NCBI GenBank assembly: GCA_030587365.1
Contig: JAUQZE010000003.1
Coordinates: 248,001 to 312,000 of the forward strand
DNA length: 64,000 nt
DNA from: Candidatus Freyarchaeota archaeon
GTDB taxonomy: Archaea > Asgardarchaeota > Jordiarchaeia > Jordiarchaeales > Jordiarchaeaceae
Direction: 5' to 3'
In this document: positions 56,001 through 63,285 of the stretch, one piece after another
Layout of the letters: every line of letters begins with the position of its first letter
Position numbering within the stretch: position 1 is the stretch's first letter
Made by a program: the position numbers and the translations under genes
The notes under the pieces: model-generated
Told to the model about the DNA's origin: nothing
Seen by the model: only the letters and a program-made list of their open reading frames with translations
The model's database searches: none

Positions 56001-57473
56001 AAGGGTAACTACACCACCCTATTTGAAACCGTAAGCCTTGAAATACTGGGAGCGTCAACCATGATTGGATCCATAATTTGGATTCCACAACTATTTGGAG
56101 GATCTTCTGATTATCTTTTCATGGGTCCCTTAGTTCAGGTTGAAAATTCGTGGACTTTGGTCCCCGTTATATTTACGTACTTGGATAGTAATGGAAATCC
56201 AGTGCCCAATGCGACTATAACAGTAATGGGTGGGTTGCCAGTTTTTGACATTGGCAGTGGCACGATAACCAGCGTAAGTGAGTCACAGGTTAATGCTTTA
56301 CAAGTGGGTGCGGGCGTGTACTTGGTTCTGGTTCCCATTTCTGGGTTTCCACCCTCAACGCTGCCGCTCAGCATTGTGGCTCAGGCTACAAACTACCAAA
56401 CTCAGCAGACACCAATAATCTTATCGATTAAGGAGAGGACGATTGCATTAGCCCCAGGCGTCAGAGTTCCAGTATCGGTATTCCTCATCACGGTAACAGC
56501 CGTAGCCATACCCACCGGTTTGTTCTTAACCTACACAATCGTCAAGAGGGCTAGGATACCCGCCATCATAAAGAGAATCGACGAATTAATCAGAGCGATA
56601 AGTCGTGGAGAGAAGGTGACCGTTAAACTCATACCCAGAGAAAAGGTCATCGCAGACATACTACGCGAAGAGCTAGCCATAGTGGGCGTCGAGCCCAGAG
56701 TGGAGAAATACATACCCGTGGAACTAGCAGACCTCATAGTACCACTCCTAGTAGAATCAGGAATGAAGCAGAAAGAAGCCTACGCAATGGCCCTAGAACT
56801 CAAAACCGCAGCCCCCGCACAAAGAGAAAAACTTCTAGAATCCGTGGGAATCCCTGGAGAATCAAGCGCAAGAATAATCCAAACAATCGAAGAATACGAA
56901 GAAAAACAAGCGCAAGTACCAATCCGCAAACCAAGAGGAAGAGAACCTATAGAAGAAGCAGCAATGGAAGAAGCTGAAGAAGAACCAGAAGAAATAGAAG
57001 TCGAATTGGAATCTGCTTTGCCGAAGTTAGATGTAGACACAGTTGAAGGTGTAGGTGACAAAACTGCTTCTAAGTTCAGGACTGCTGATATTAACACGGT
57101 AGAGGATTTAGCGAATTGTGACCCGCAAGGGGTTAGCGAAACCACCGAAATTCCTGTTCACAAAGTTCAGGAATACAAGAATAAGGCTTTGAGCTTATTA
57201 AAATTGAAACTCGACGACGAAGTCATTGATACTCTGGCAAAACAAGGATATTCTATTCAAAAGGCAATAGAAGAAGCACCAAGTGTTTTAGAGAAAATCA
57301 CCGGATACGGCAAGGAAAGAATAAGAAAGTTCCTAGAGGACTTCTCGAAACTATCGATGCTTGTAGCAGCAGACACGTCTCGGAAAAAACTAATAAGCCT
57401 TCTTCGTAGACCCAAAATTAAAATCAAGAAAGCAAAACCAACAAAGGAAGAACCAGAGGAAGGAGAAGATTAA
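53091..57473 (+). CDS. Giant surface protein with DUF2341, Ig-like domains and cytoplasmic HhH tail
   Basis: 1460 residues. Signal sequence (basic K-K-K-Y, hydrophobic to about residue 28); a DUF2341-like domain (about 60-170: W-W-N-Y-S-W-N-Y-R-I ... Y-Y-V-Y-Y-N-D-T); several Ig-like/carboxypeptidase-regulatory-like sandwiches with N-x-T sequons to about 1115; one transmembrane helix (about 1125-1150); then some 310 cytoplasmic residues. These hold helical R-E-K-V-I-A-D-I repeats, an acidic E-E-A/E-P-E linker and helix-hairpin-helix units from about residue 1312 (V-E-G-V-G-D-K-T-A-S-K-F, I-T-G-Y-G-K-E-R-I). A Lys-rich end follows. Outside part suits adhesion or an S-layer role; the inside HhH tail is unusual. 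Confidence 0.75.
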   Translation: MVKTNKKKYVLSLAIILGLLIVIAMPVLLQNTPTSFPLQPNTLANTQTLNQVTSKANPQPVNLWWNYSWNYRIEVNLTEQGYTDRMNAPVIVNLTFPSGHCWNNSIRVLYHSGTSWVEVPSQVATIPPPSYSGQYILSCQLIFLCNVTKSGTSTYYVYYNDTYNISPPNYTTPLNIYIKPGGTSYFTFDTGVISGNYTIRYSNTTDPATGKYFDDDACFRIFKVMGFNIIPTRGLHSGIDRIDADDLQRFVPYDSPYVPPYNTLNWTATLDEFGPLRAIVRISKLSTDRFTNTSGVGGGSYGPMNKTYTFYAYQGFINVNVNCTTDNVPIYDFAVINVTTNPSWRLYIDNYDLGVASSYLWTDTLTSPQPYYYAALVRSDNIGFGVIGSPRWPHDLFSENRTSVEYGQGGVDSGVSSFIFRNDGRPTHGYEYRTHIPFNYTLLGITQGFNEVINAWYHLNQPVNSTKSDETPVFYPLEVNVTDNFYNAIPEANVTVYNSPGPTGYNTSGITNSQGLYTFLINKNYTTDQYWIQAYVNTNYRNYTSEAVKWNPLMNVTWPPPQSSTLNIRMNITTVYVEVWDNNSHRVQNANVTLNYTDASLTDISQNVDLYYANCSFYAWANVNLTIEIWINTTKESGITVYKNGTTEVVSQPINITESKAFRVELNRDILKVSTILTYLGGIITIFWSDNVSFYVWFNVTGGSSIDDADWVNYTIFDSNNIPVYNGSMTNVSGNPLGNYYANFNTSLVGLSGGSGYTITVTAKSNDTNHLYPTPVSVFLDLENLPVVPTYPEYVEQEWSSFIVLPVLVNLYDTHNNQPVTGATVNYTITGTSYVNQNMPPFVEAGYYYIPLSVFNSLGSGQYRIFIVAFKGNYSIPSFNPVTLNITTVRTALNVGPPSPIRGSWNQNITIYANFTRVSTGLPVTDANVSWHIKDTDITGTMYFDGTGYVGQIPNNTLSSGVYTLTVVAGKGNYTTLFETVSLEILGASTMIGSIIWIPQLFGGSSDYLFMGPLVQVENSWTLVPVIFTYLDSNGNPVPNATITVMGGLPVFDIGSGTITSVSESQVNALQVGAGVYLVLVPISGFPPSTLPLSIVAQATNYQTQQTPIILSIKERTIALAPGVRVPVSVFLITVTAVAIPTGLFLTYTIVKRARIPAIIKRIDELIRAISRGEKVTVKLIPREKVIADILREELAIVGVEPRVEKYIPVELADLIVPLLVESGMKQKEAYAMALELKTAAPAQREKLLESVGIPGESSARIIQTIEEYEEKQAQVPIRKPRGREPIEEAAMEEAEEEPEEIEVELESALPKLDVDTVEGVGDKTASKFRTADINTVEDLANCDPQGVSETTEIPVHKVQEYKNKALSLLKLKLDDEVIDTLAKQGYSIQKAIEEAPSVLEKITGYGKERIRKFLEDFSKLSMLVAADTSRKKLISLLRRPKIKIKKAKPTKEEPEEGED

Positions 57474-57518
57474 AGCCATAAAACTAAGTCAAAATAGAAC
57501 AGAGGGCTTTACCTAAAT

Positions 57519-57536
57519 ACACCCTTCTTTTTTTTA
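57519..57536 (+). terminator. T-tract after the surface protein gene
   Basis: CTTCTTTTTTTTATA, about 50 bases after the stop; an archaeal-type U-tract stop without hairpin. Confidence 0.4.
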
Positions 57537-57873
57537 TATATCCTATACTGGATTTTTTTCAACAATTTTTTAAATCAGCAATCTGTATTGAAAGTATATA
57601 AAATATCTGTTTTTTTGCTCGCAATTTGTGTCAGTATGCCTTGGAAAACAGGGAAACTACAAAACGGCACCTCGCCACCAACATACCACTTGTCGCTTCT
57701 CGACAAATACTTAATCAGGATCAACTATAATACACGCCTCCTCATGTAAACAAAAAAATAAATCTATGGGCGAAAGAAGTCCACATTTCGCAAGCTCTTG
57801 CAAAAATTTGGATGAAGAGAATAGAGTACTTTGCGTTTTTTGGGCATATATTTTTAATATTTATATTTGTATA

Positions 57874-58389
57874 ATGAGGAGTATGTCGAATATTACTGTT
57901 TCAACAGTTTTGTGGTTGGTTTTGTTGGCTGCCGTTTTCCATATTTTGGAAGAATATTTTACAGGCTTTATGGATTGGATGAAAAAGTATAGCCCTAAAG
58001 GTTTTATGGATTTGAAAAATTTTAGCCCAAGGGGTGCTGCATTATTTTTCATTATAGTTAATTTTCTCTTCATCGTTCTTTGTGTTCTCGCAGCTATTGT
58101 GAACCAAGCAATTCCTTTTTTCAGCCTCTCAGTCGCATTTTTTCTAATCATAAATGCTTTGCTACATGTCTCTGGAATGATTAGATTTAGGAGGTATGCA
58201 CCGGGGGTTGTTTCAGCAGTGTTTCTTTATATTCCAATATCTTTTTACGCTTATTACTTATACTTTGAAGCCGGAGCATTAACTTTGATTGACTTTACAC
58301 TATCCGTTGTTCTTGCTTTAGTGTGGCAGGTAATACCGCTTGCCTTCATACTGATAGGTAACCGACTTCAAAAAAAGCAGGATAAGTAA
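57874..58389 (+). CDS. HXXEE-domain membrane protein
   Basis: About 171 residues, five hydrophobic segments. The first contains H-I-L-E-E, the naming motif of the HXXEE family; a second His lies in N-A-L-L-H-V-S-G, followed by R-F-R-R-Y-A-P-G. Members are membrane proteins of unknown, possibly enzymatic, function. I use the ATG at 57874, preceded by TTTATATT at a leaderless distance; the ATG at 57883 behind GAGGAG is an alternative, and a frame open further upstream has no support. Confidence 0.7.
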   Translation: MRSMSNITVSTVLWLVLLAAVFHILEEYFTGFMDWMKKYSPKGFMDLKNFSPRGAALFFIIVNFLFIVLCVLAAIVNQAIPFFSLSVAFFLIINALLHVSGMIRFRRYAPGVVSAVFLYIPISFYAYYLYFEAGALTLIDFTLSVVLALVWQVIPLAFILIGNRLQKKQDK

Positions 58390-58408
58390 CTATGCATTAG
58401 AGCGGTGA

Positions 58409-58743
58409 CTATACGTCGCATCCGCATTTCTTGTTCCTAAGAATCTCATTTTGCTCCTCAATAGAATCAACATATTCGCTTTGCGCATCATACCCAGTTG
58501 ACAACTCAATTTCTAGGGGGCTGTTGTGCTTGTATCCCCTTCTTTGCATCTCTTCAACAAGTTTTTCATGCTTCAAATCAAATAAAGGGCTTTGAGCTTA
58601 CCCTTCCACCGAGAGGTTTCAGGATGATTAGAATAACCTTTGCTATCCTGTGTCAATATCATCCATATGGCGTGAAGCTCCCTATGCTCACCCAGCAGAT
58701 GATTACGACACAAATTTTCAGGTGGGATGTCCCAAATTCGCAT
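58409..58743 (-). pseudogene. Pyrimidine-dimer DNA glycosylase (Pyr_excise), frameshifted
   Basis: From ATG 58743 the frame reads M-R-I-W-D-I-P-P, L-L-G-E-H-R-E-L-H-A-I-W, G-Y-S-N-H-P-E-T and K-A-L-Y-L, then meets TGA (58575-58573). In the next frame the protein continues L-K-H-E-K-L-V-E-E-M-Q-R-R-G-Y-K-H-N-S-P-L to TAG at 58409. Together about 111 codons match the T4-endonuclease-V-related Pyr_excise family, including the R-E pair (residues 21-22) in H-R-E-L. One base gained or lost near 58574-58581 breaks it. Either a real pseudogene or an assembly error. The stop lies 20 bases from the converging HXXEE gene. Confidence 0.8.
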
Positions 58744-58843
58744 AAAAATCACTTGGGAGAGACTTTCTGAAAGGGTAAGAGCAAAATTCGGGGCTTGTAT
58801 GCTGTGGTTGTCTTCCCTACGAAGGAGGCTGGAATGAGTTCGG

Positions 58844-59914
58844 TTATATCCATTTTTTTCTCTTGAAATAAATCAGCATTAATACTGCGAGGGCAAGCAT
58901 AAAGAGCAAAACTATATGGTAACCCTCAGGCCACTCGATTTCGGGCATCCAACTAAAGTTCATGCCGTAAATACTTGCTATGAAAGTCAAGGGAATAAAT
59001 ATTGTGGCGATAACCGTTAAGACTTTCATTATTTCGTTCATTCTGTTGTTGATGCTTGAAAGGTAAGCGTCAACCATTTCGGAAAGCGTTTCTCGGAATA
59101 TCTCTATTGTATCCATAATCTGAATCGTGTGGTCGTAAACATCTCTGAGGTATATACCCGTTGTTTTCTTAATTAACGGGTTTTCTGCTTTTTCCAGAAC
59201 ATTGATAATTTCCCTTATGGGCCAAACCGACCTGCGTAAAAATAGCAATTCTCTTTTTAATTTGTGGATGCCCCTTAGGGTTGCTGTGGTGGGATCTGTT
59301 ACAAGTTCTTCGTCTATATCTCCTATTTGTTCCCCAAATTTTTCCGAGATTACGAAATAGCTGTCAACAATGGCATCGATCAAAGCGTAAGCGAGATAGT
59401 CGGGTCCCATTTTTCGGATACGCCCTTTCCCGTTTCTAATTCTTTCTCTGATGGGGTCAAAAACATCTCCTGTACGCTCTTGGAACGTGATAACGTAATT
59501 TGAATGAATAATCAAACTGACCTGTTCCGATTCTATTTCCTTTCCCTTCGCATCGGGGTAAATCATTTTTAAAACGATAAAGAGATAATTTCCGAAATCT
59601 TCTATTTTTGGGCGTTGCTCGGTATTCATGATGTCTTCTAATAGGAGAGGATGTATGTCAAAGCATTTCCCAATTTTTTCTACAATATCCGCTTGGTGAA
59701 CACCGTCTATGTTTATCCAGGTCACAGTAGGTGTATTCTTGAAGGGAAAACACTCGTCAACCGTTTTTACTTCCTTCTCTATAACATGCGCCTCATCATA
59801 ATCAATAACTGTAATTCTCACCTTGCCGGGCGGCTTTTTACCAATATGGACAAGTGTTCCCGGAGAAAGACCAACCATTTTTGATGATTTCCTAGGTAAT
59901 CTGAGACTGGGCAT
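58844..59914 (-). CDS. corA: CorA family Mg2+/divalent cation transporter
   Basis: 356 residues. Soluble N-terminal funnel domain (E-D-I-M-N-T-E-Q-R-P-K, N-Y-L-F-I-V-L-K), long stalk helix, two C-terminal membrane helices with the selectivity motif Y-G-M-N-F between them and a basic end (K-R-K-K-W). CorA pentamers take up Mg, Co or Ni. ATG start six bases after GGTGA. The gene lies between two broken copies of the Pyr_excise gene. Confidence 0.92.
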   Translation of the reverse strand: MPSLRLPRKSSKMVGLSPGTLVHIGKKPPGKVRITVIDYDEAHVIEKEVKTVDECFPFKNTPTVTWINIDGVHQADIVEKIGKCFDIHPLLLEDIMNTEQRPKIEDFGNYLFIVLKMIYPDAKGKEIESEQVSLIIHSNYVITFQERTGDVFDPIRERIRNGKGRIRKMGPDYLAYALIDAIVDSYFVISEKFGEQIGDIDEELVTDPTTATLRGIHKLKRELLFLRRSVWPIREIINVLEKAENPLIKKTTGIYLRDVYDHTIQIMDTIEIFRETLSEMVDAYLSSINNRMNEIMKVLTVIATIFIPLTFIASIYGMNFSWMPEIEWPEGYHIVLLFMLALAVLMLIYFKRKKWI

Positions 59915-59940
59915 TAAGCTTCACCCCACACTGATAACGC

Positions 59941-60102
59941 TTATAAAGTTTGCATATTCGCTTTGCACATCACCCCAGTTGATAACTCAATTTCAAGAGG
60001 GCAGTTATGCTTGTATCCCCCTTATCCTCATCTCTCCCATAAGCTTTTCGTGTCTTAAAAATAGTGATTTGAAATTACCCTACCGACTAATACGATATTA
60101 CA
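59941..60102 (-). pseudogene. Second, truncated Pyr_excise relic
   Basis: Diverged copy of the 3' half of the gene at 58409-58743. Recognisable pieces are R-H-E-K-L-M-G-E-M-R in one frame and G-Y-K-H-N-C-P-L-E-I-E-L-S-T-G in another, ending at TAA 59941. The 5' half is missing and at least one frameshift is present. Confidence 0.7.
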
Positions 60103-60111
60103 ATACCTAAA

Positions 60112-60282
60112 CTAATTAATTTCATTTTCACAAGAAGCTGTGAATATGCTAATGCTGGCTTTCTTACATCCACAACTTGATTGGGCACAACAGTTCTCAC
60201 CCACGCAGTCAACCACCACTTTTTGAGCCCGGATTCTGTCCCATTGATTGGCAACCTCGTCAAAGTAATCCTTACTGCTCAA
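60112..60282 (-). pseudogene. Methyltransferase with internal deletion (56-residue frame)
   Basis: The frame from TTG 60282 to TAG is intact and has a strong AGGAGG site eight bases upstream. It starts S-S-K-D-Y-F-D-E-V-A-N-Q-W-D-R-I-R, as do many SAM-dependent methyltransferases, then jumps to V-V-V-D-C-V-G-E-N-C-C-A-Q-S-S-C-G-C and S-I-S-I-F-T-A-S, the Cys-rich C-terminal end of such enzymes. All SAM-binding motifs are missing. Probably a deletion relic; a small metal-binding protein is possible because the frame is kept. Confidence 0.6.
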
Positions 60283-60589
60283 GTTACCTTCCTCCTAAAG
60301 CATTAATATGCAAGGAATAATTTATTCATAGCTGAAATTATTATCGACTATGTGTACATTTTGTACCACTATTTTTTCATTTTCTACACTCAAAAATCAT
60401 TTCCCTGCAGTTACATATCGCGTCCTGATAGATACTCATTAATAATTCGCCCAAACACAGCGCAATTCTCACCCAAATAATTTAACCAAGATAAATAGCT
60501 TAACCAAAATCCAGAAAACCCGCAGGCTTCAGCCATGGGAGTGTCAATTCTAGTTAAGTTTATAAACTGATGTATTCTTTTAGAATACG
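60283..60589. other. Intergenic region with promoters
   Basis: No gene. Contains the ribosome site of the minus-strand relic and, at its right end, the promoter and palindrome of the toxin-antitoxin pair. Confidence 0.5.
60559..60588 (+). promoter_or_regulatory. TATA box and palindromic operator of the toxin-antitoxin pair
   Basis: TTTATAAA at 60559-60566 predicts a start of transcription near the GTG at 60590 (leaderless). GTATTC (60572-60577) and GAATAC (60583-60588) form a perfect palindrome with a five-base spacer directly before the start codon, a natural site for autorepression by the antitoxin. Confidence 0.55.
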
Positions 60590-60904
60590 GTGAACAATTT
60601 GGCGTTTAAAGTTACCACCCTCAGGTTGCCTAATGAAACTGTCAAAGTGCTTGAAGATCTTGCAAAGATGCTTCAGAGGGAGAAATCCGATGTCATGAGG
60701 GAGGCTTTGCAGATAGGTGTTCGAGAGATGAAAATACGCTTGGCTCTAGATCTATATTCAGAGGGTAAGATTTCGTTTGGCAGAATGGTTGAGCTGACGA
60801 GTTTAGGATACAGAGAACTTTTCCTCGAACTTAAACGGAGAAATGTCCCCCTTAGATACGGAGAAGAAAGATTCAGTGAAGAAGTCAAACAGCTGGTAGG
60901 CTAG
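60590..60904 (+). CDS. UPF0175 family antitoxin
   Basis: 104 residues. Ribbon-helix-helix start T-T-L-R-L-P-N-E-T-V-K-V-L-E-D-L-A-K, then S-D-V-M-R-E-A-L-Q-I-G and Y-S-E-G-K-I-S-F-G-R-M-V-E-L, typical of UPF0175. The C-terminal part (N-V-P-L-R-Y-G-E-E-R) should wrap the toxin. GTG start. The toxin gene begins at the very next base after its stop. Confidence 0.85.
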   Translation: MNNLAFKVTTLRLPNETVKVLEDLAKMLQREKSDVMREALQIGVREMKIRLALDLYSEGKISFGRMVELTSLGYRELFLELKRRNVPLRYGEERFSEEVKQLVG

Positions 60905-61429
60905 TTGATAGCGCCCTCAGATGCTGGTCCGCTCATATGGCTGGGAAAATGTGACCTTTTGCACTTGTTAAGAAAGTTATACAATGAGATAGCAGTTCCT
61001 GAAGCAGTTTACGAGGAGGCGGTAACACGCGGACTTGAAGAGGGCTTTGAGAACGCTCAAATAATCAAAAAAGCCTTTAAAGAAGGGTGGATAAGAGTTT
61101 ATAAGGCGGATAAGCAATTCAAAGATGAGGTTAGAAGGGAGGAAACACGGCTCGGCATTAAGTTAGGTGAAGGAGAACGTGAAACTATAGCACTAGCCCT
61201 AGAGAAGAGAATTTCCATCTTCCTTACAAACGATGAAGACGCTTATCTGGTAGGAAAGATACTGGGCTTGGAGCCGAAGGGCGTTCTCTATGTGCTCTTG
61301 AGGGGCGTAAAGGATGGATACTTGAGCAAGGAAAAAGCGAAAGAATCCCTAAAACGGATTCTTGAAGAAGGCTTCTGGCTCTCACCAACCATCCTCCATA
61401 AATTTTATGAAACGCTAGACAGAATATAA
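60905..61429 (+). CDS. PIN-domain toxin (DUF3368/VapC-like ribonuclease)
   Basis: 174 residues. Acidic metal-binding residues of the PIN nuclease: Asp6 in P-S-D-A-G-P, Glu89/Glu91 in G-E-G-E-R-E, and Asp110/Asp112 in T-N-D-E-D-A. A DUF3368-type C-terminal helical part follows (A-K-E-S-L-K-R-I-L-E-E-G-F-W-L-S). TTG start immediately after the antitoxin stop, so translation is coupled. Expected to cut RNA when free of antitoxin. Confidence 0.85.
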   Translation: MIAPSDAGPLIWLGKCDLLHLLRKLYNEIAVPEAVYEEAVTRGLEEGFENAQIIKKAFKEGWIRVYKADKQFKDEVRREETRLGIKLGEGERETIALALEKRISIFLTNDEDAYLVGKILGLEPKGVLYVLLRGVKDGYLSKEKAKESLKRILEEGFWLSPTILHKFYETLDRI

Positions 61430-61492
61430 TGCTCTTTCAAAAATCGAAAAATATTTTCCCAAGAGGAAGGCGACTTGCAAATATAACCATTT

Positions 61493-62200
61493 ATGAAGGT
61501 TATGAAAATGCAATACAATGATATTCTTAAAAGACTAGAAACCTTGTCAAACCCTGAGGCAGTTGAGGGCATGGCGAAGTATGGGATAATTCCGGAGAAA
61601 ACCTATGGTGTGTCAATACCAGAACTGAGAAAGATTGCCAAAAAAACAGGAAAGAACCATGATCTCGCTCAACAGCTCTGGGCATCAAATACCCGTGAAA
61701 CCCGGATACTCGCCAGCATGATGGAGGACCCCGAAATGGTAACAGAGGAGCAGACGGACTCTTGGGTAAGGGAGTTTGACTACTGGGAGATTTGCGACCA
61801 GTGCATTATGAACCTCTTTAGGTGGACCAATTTCGCCTATCGAAAAGCGGTTGAATGGAGTTCAAAGGATGAAGAATTTGTCAAAAGAGCAGGATTTGTA
61901 CTAATTGCTTGCTTAGCGGTTAGTGATAAGAAAGCTGGTGATGAACAGTTTGAGCGGTTTCTACCCATAATAAAGAGAGAGGCTGCCGACCGTAGAACTT
62001 ACATCAAAAAAGCGGTTAATTGGGCACTAAGACAGATCGGAAAACGAAACCCCGAATTGAATAAGAAAGCAATCAAAACAGCCAAAGAAATAGAAAAACT
62101 GGATTCAAAAAGTGCCAAGTGGATCGCTTCAGACGCACTCCGAGAACTAACCAGCGAAGCAATCCAAGAAAGGTTACAGAAACGAAAATTGGATGCTTAA
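61493..62200 (+). CDS. DNA alkylation repair protein (AlkD-like HEAT glycosylase)
   Basis: 235 residues. Matches the AlkD family of HEAT-repeat DNA glycosylases: Y-G-V-S-I-P-E-L-R-K-I-A-K near the start, then W-V-R-E-F-D-Y-W-E-I-C-D-Q-C with the Trp and Asp expected to face the lesion, K-R-A-G-F-V-L-I-A-C-L and Y-I-K-K-A-V-N-W-A-L-R-Q-I-G. Removes alkylated bases. Three in-frame ATG codons lie within the first twelve bases of each other; the exact start is uncertain. Confidence 0.85.
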   Translation: MKVMKMQYNDILKRLETLSNPEAVEGMAKYGIIPEKTYGVSIPELRKIAKKTGKNHDLAQQLWASNTRETRILASMMEDPEMVTEEQTDSWVREFDYWEICDQCIMNLFRWTNFAYRKAVEWSSKDEEFVKRAGFVLIACLAVSDKKAGDEQFERFLPIIKREAADRRTYIKKAVNWALRQIGKRNPELNKKAIKTAKEIEKLDSKSAKWIASDALRELTSEAIQERLQKRKLDA

Positions 62201-62274
62201 CATTAATGCACACCCAATAACCGCCTTCCGCTTTCAAACACTTTCCTTTTCTTTTCTACTGGCTTCTTCCCAAC

Positions 62275-63102
62275 TCATGGATTTCCTGAGAGAAATCTTT
62301 GAATTGTGTTCTGAATATCAGATAGGCTGGCTAGGATTGCTTCGGCGTCGAGTGGTTCTTGCTGCAATAATCCACCAGCACGCGAAAGGTATACCTGCAG
62401 ACGCAGCAGATGCGGGGAAAGTTCTCCGCTTAATTCGGGATTTTCTAGATAAATCATCGCATGCATTAAATCAACACTGCCATAGCCGAGTTCCAAAAGC
62501 AGATTATCAAGTTCTGCAAGCCGCCCCATTACTTGCTCCCTATCCCCGGTAGTACGCAGTGCAATTCCAGCATCAGATAGTTTTTTGCTGATTTCTCCGA
62601 GCTTTTCATTTATAGAACCTGCGCCTAGGGATGATTTGTTCCGGTAAGGAATTGCCTCTGGGGACGCAAGCCACCACTCAAAATAATGCGCTGTGCTGCA
62701 GAAGAACTTTTTATCTTCCCCCAATGGTTCCAGCGAGATCGTTCGCTCACACTGCTCACCACAAATGACGCACACTCCTGCTTCGTCTGTGTCTGGTCTA
62801 GTGTTTTGGTAATAGGGTATGCGAACGTACATGGCATCGCCAGCTGGGGGAAGAATCTCTGGGGGAATTTTTAAATCTTCACTGAAGGGTTTTGAATCTA
62901 AATCAACATATGCCGGAGCCCAAATTGGGCCGCGAGGGGTCCGTAGTAAGAGGGGGTTTCTTCTCGGATGGTTGTTGCAGTAAGTCCAGTAAGGGATTTC
63001 GATTTTGAAATCTCGGATCTCACAGAAATGGTACTGTTCCCCGCTTGGACTCACTTTATTGAAGGGACATGTGCCACAACAATCGCTTCCACCATTCGGC
63101 AT
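62275..63102 (-). CDS. Cys-rich hypothetical protein
   Basis: About 275 residues starting M-P-N-G-G-S-D-C-C-G-T-C-P-F-N, an opening shared by a widespread family of unknown function. Further cysteines lie in H-F-C-E-I, Y-C-N-N-H, V-C-V-I-C-G-E-Q-C and F-F-C-S-T, likely two zinc sites. The C-terminal third is helical. The ATG at 63102 follows AAGGAG by about nine bases; an upstream in-frame start (63174) would add 24 residues that do not fit the family. Confidence 0.6.
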   Translation of the reverse strand: MPNGGSDCCGTCPFNKVSPSGEQYHFCEIRDFKIEIPYWTYCNNHPRRNPLLLRTPRGPIWAPAYVDLDSKPFSEDLKIPPEILPPAGDAMYVRIPYYQNTRPDTDEAGVCVICGEQCERTISLEPLGEDKKFFCSTAHYFEWWLASPEAIPYRNKSSLGAGSINEKLGEISKKLSDAGIALRTTGDREQVMGRLAELDNLLLELGYGSVDLMHAMIYLENPELSGELSPHLLRLQVYLSRAGGLLQQEPLDAEAILASLSDIQNTIQRFLSGNP

Positions 63103-63236
63103 AAGGGTTCTCTCCTTACCAGCGATAGAGTTAAATGTTAGGCGACCGTTTAATCTCAAACTCAGCGACTCCACTCACCAGCATCGAGGTGATGAGAGTT
63201 CGCGTATCTTCCAATAATATGATAAAATGCGAATTT

Positions 63237-63247
63237 CATATAAATAA
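63237..63247 (+). promoter_or_regulatory. TATA-like element of the thiN gene
   Basis: CATATAAATAA about 45 bases before the ATG; GGAG at 63274-63277 is the ribosome site. Confidence 0.4.
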
Positions 63248-63285
63248 ATTGGGTGATACCTTCCATAGAAAGAGGAGTGGCAAAA

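Noticed and set aside
58467..60060. Similar sequences on both sides of corA as ends of a transposon
   Set aside because: They are in direct orientation and translate as parts of a Pyr_excise gene, so decayed gene copies explain them.
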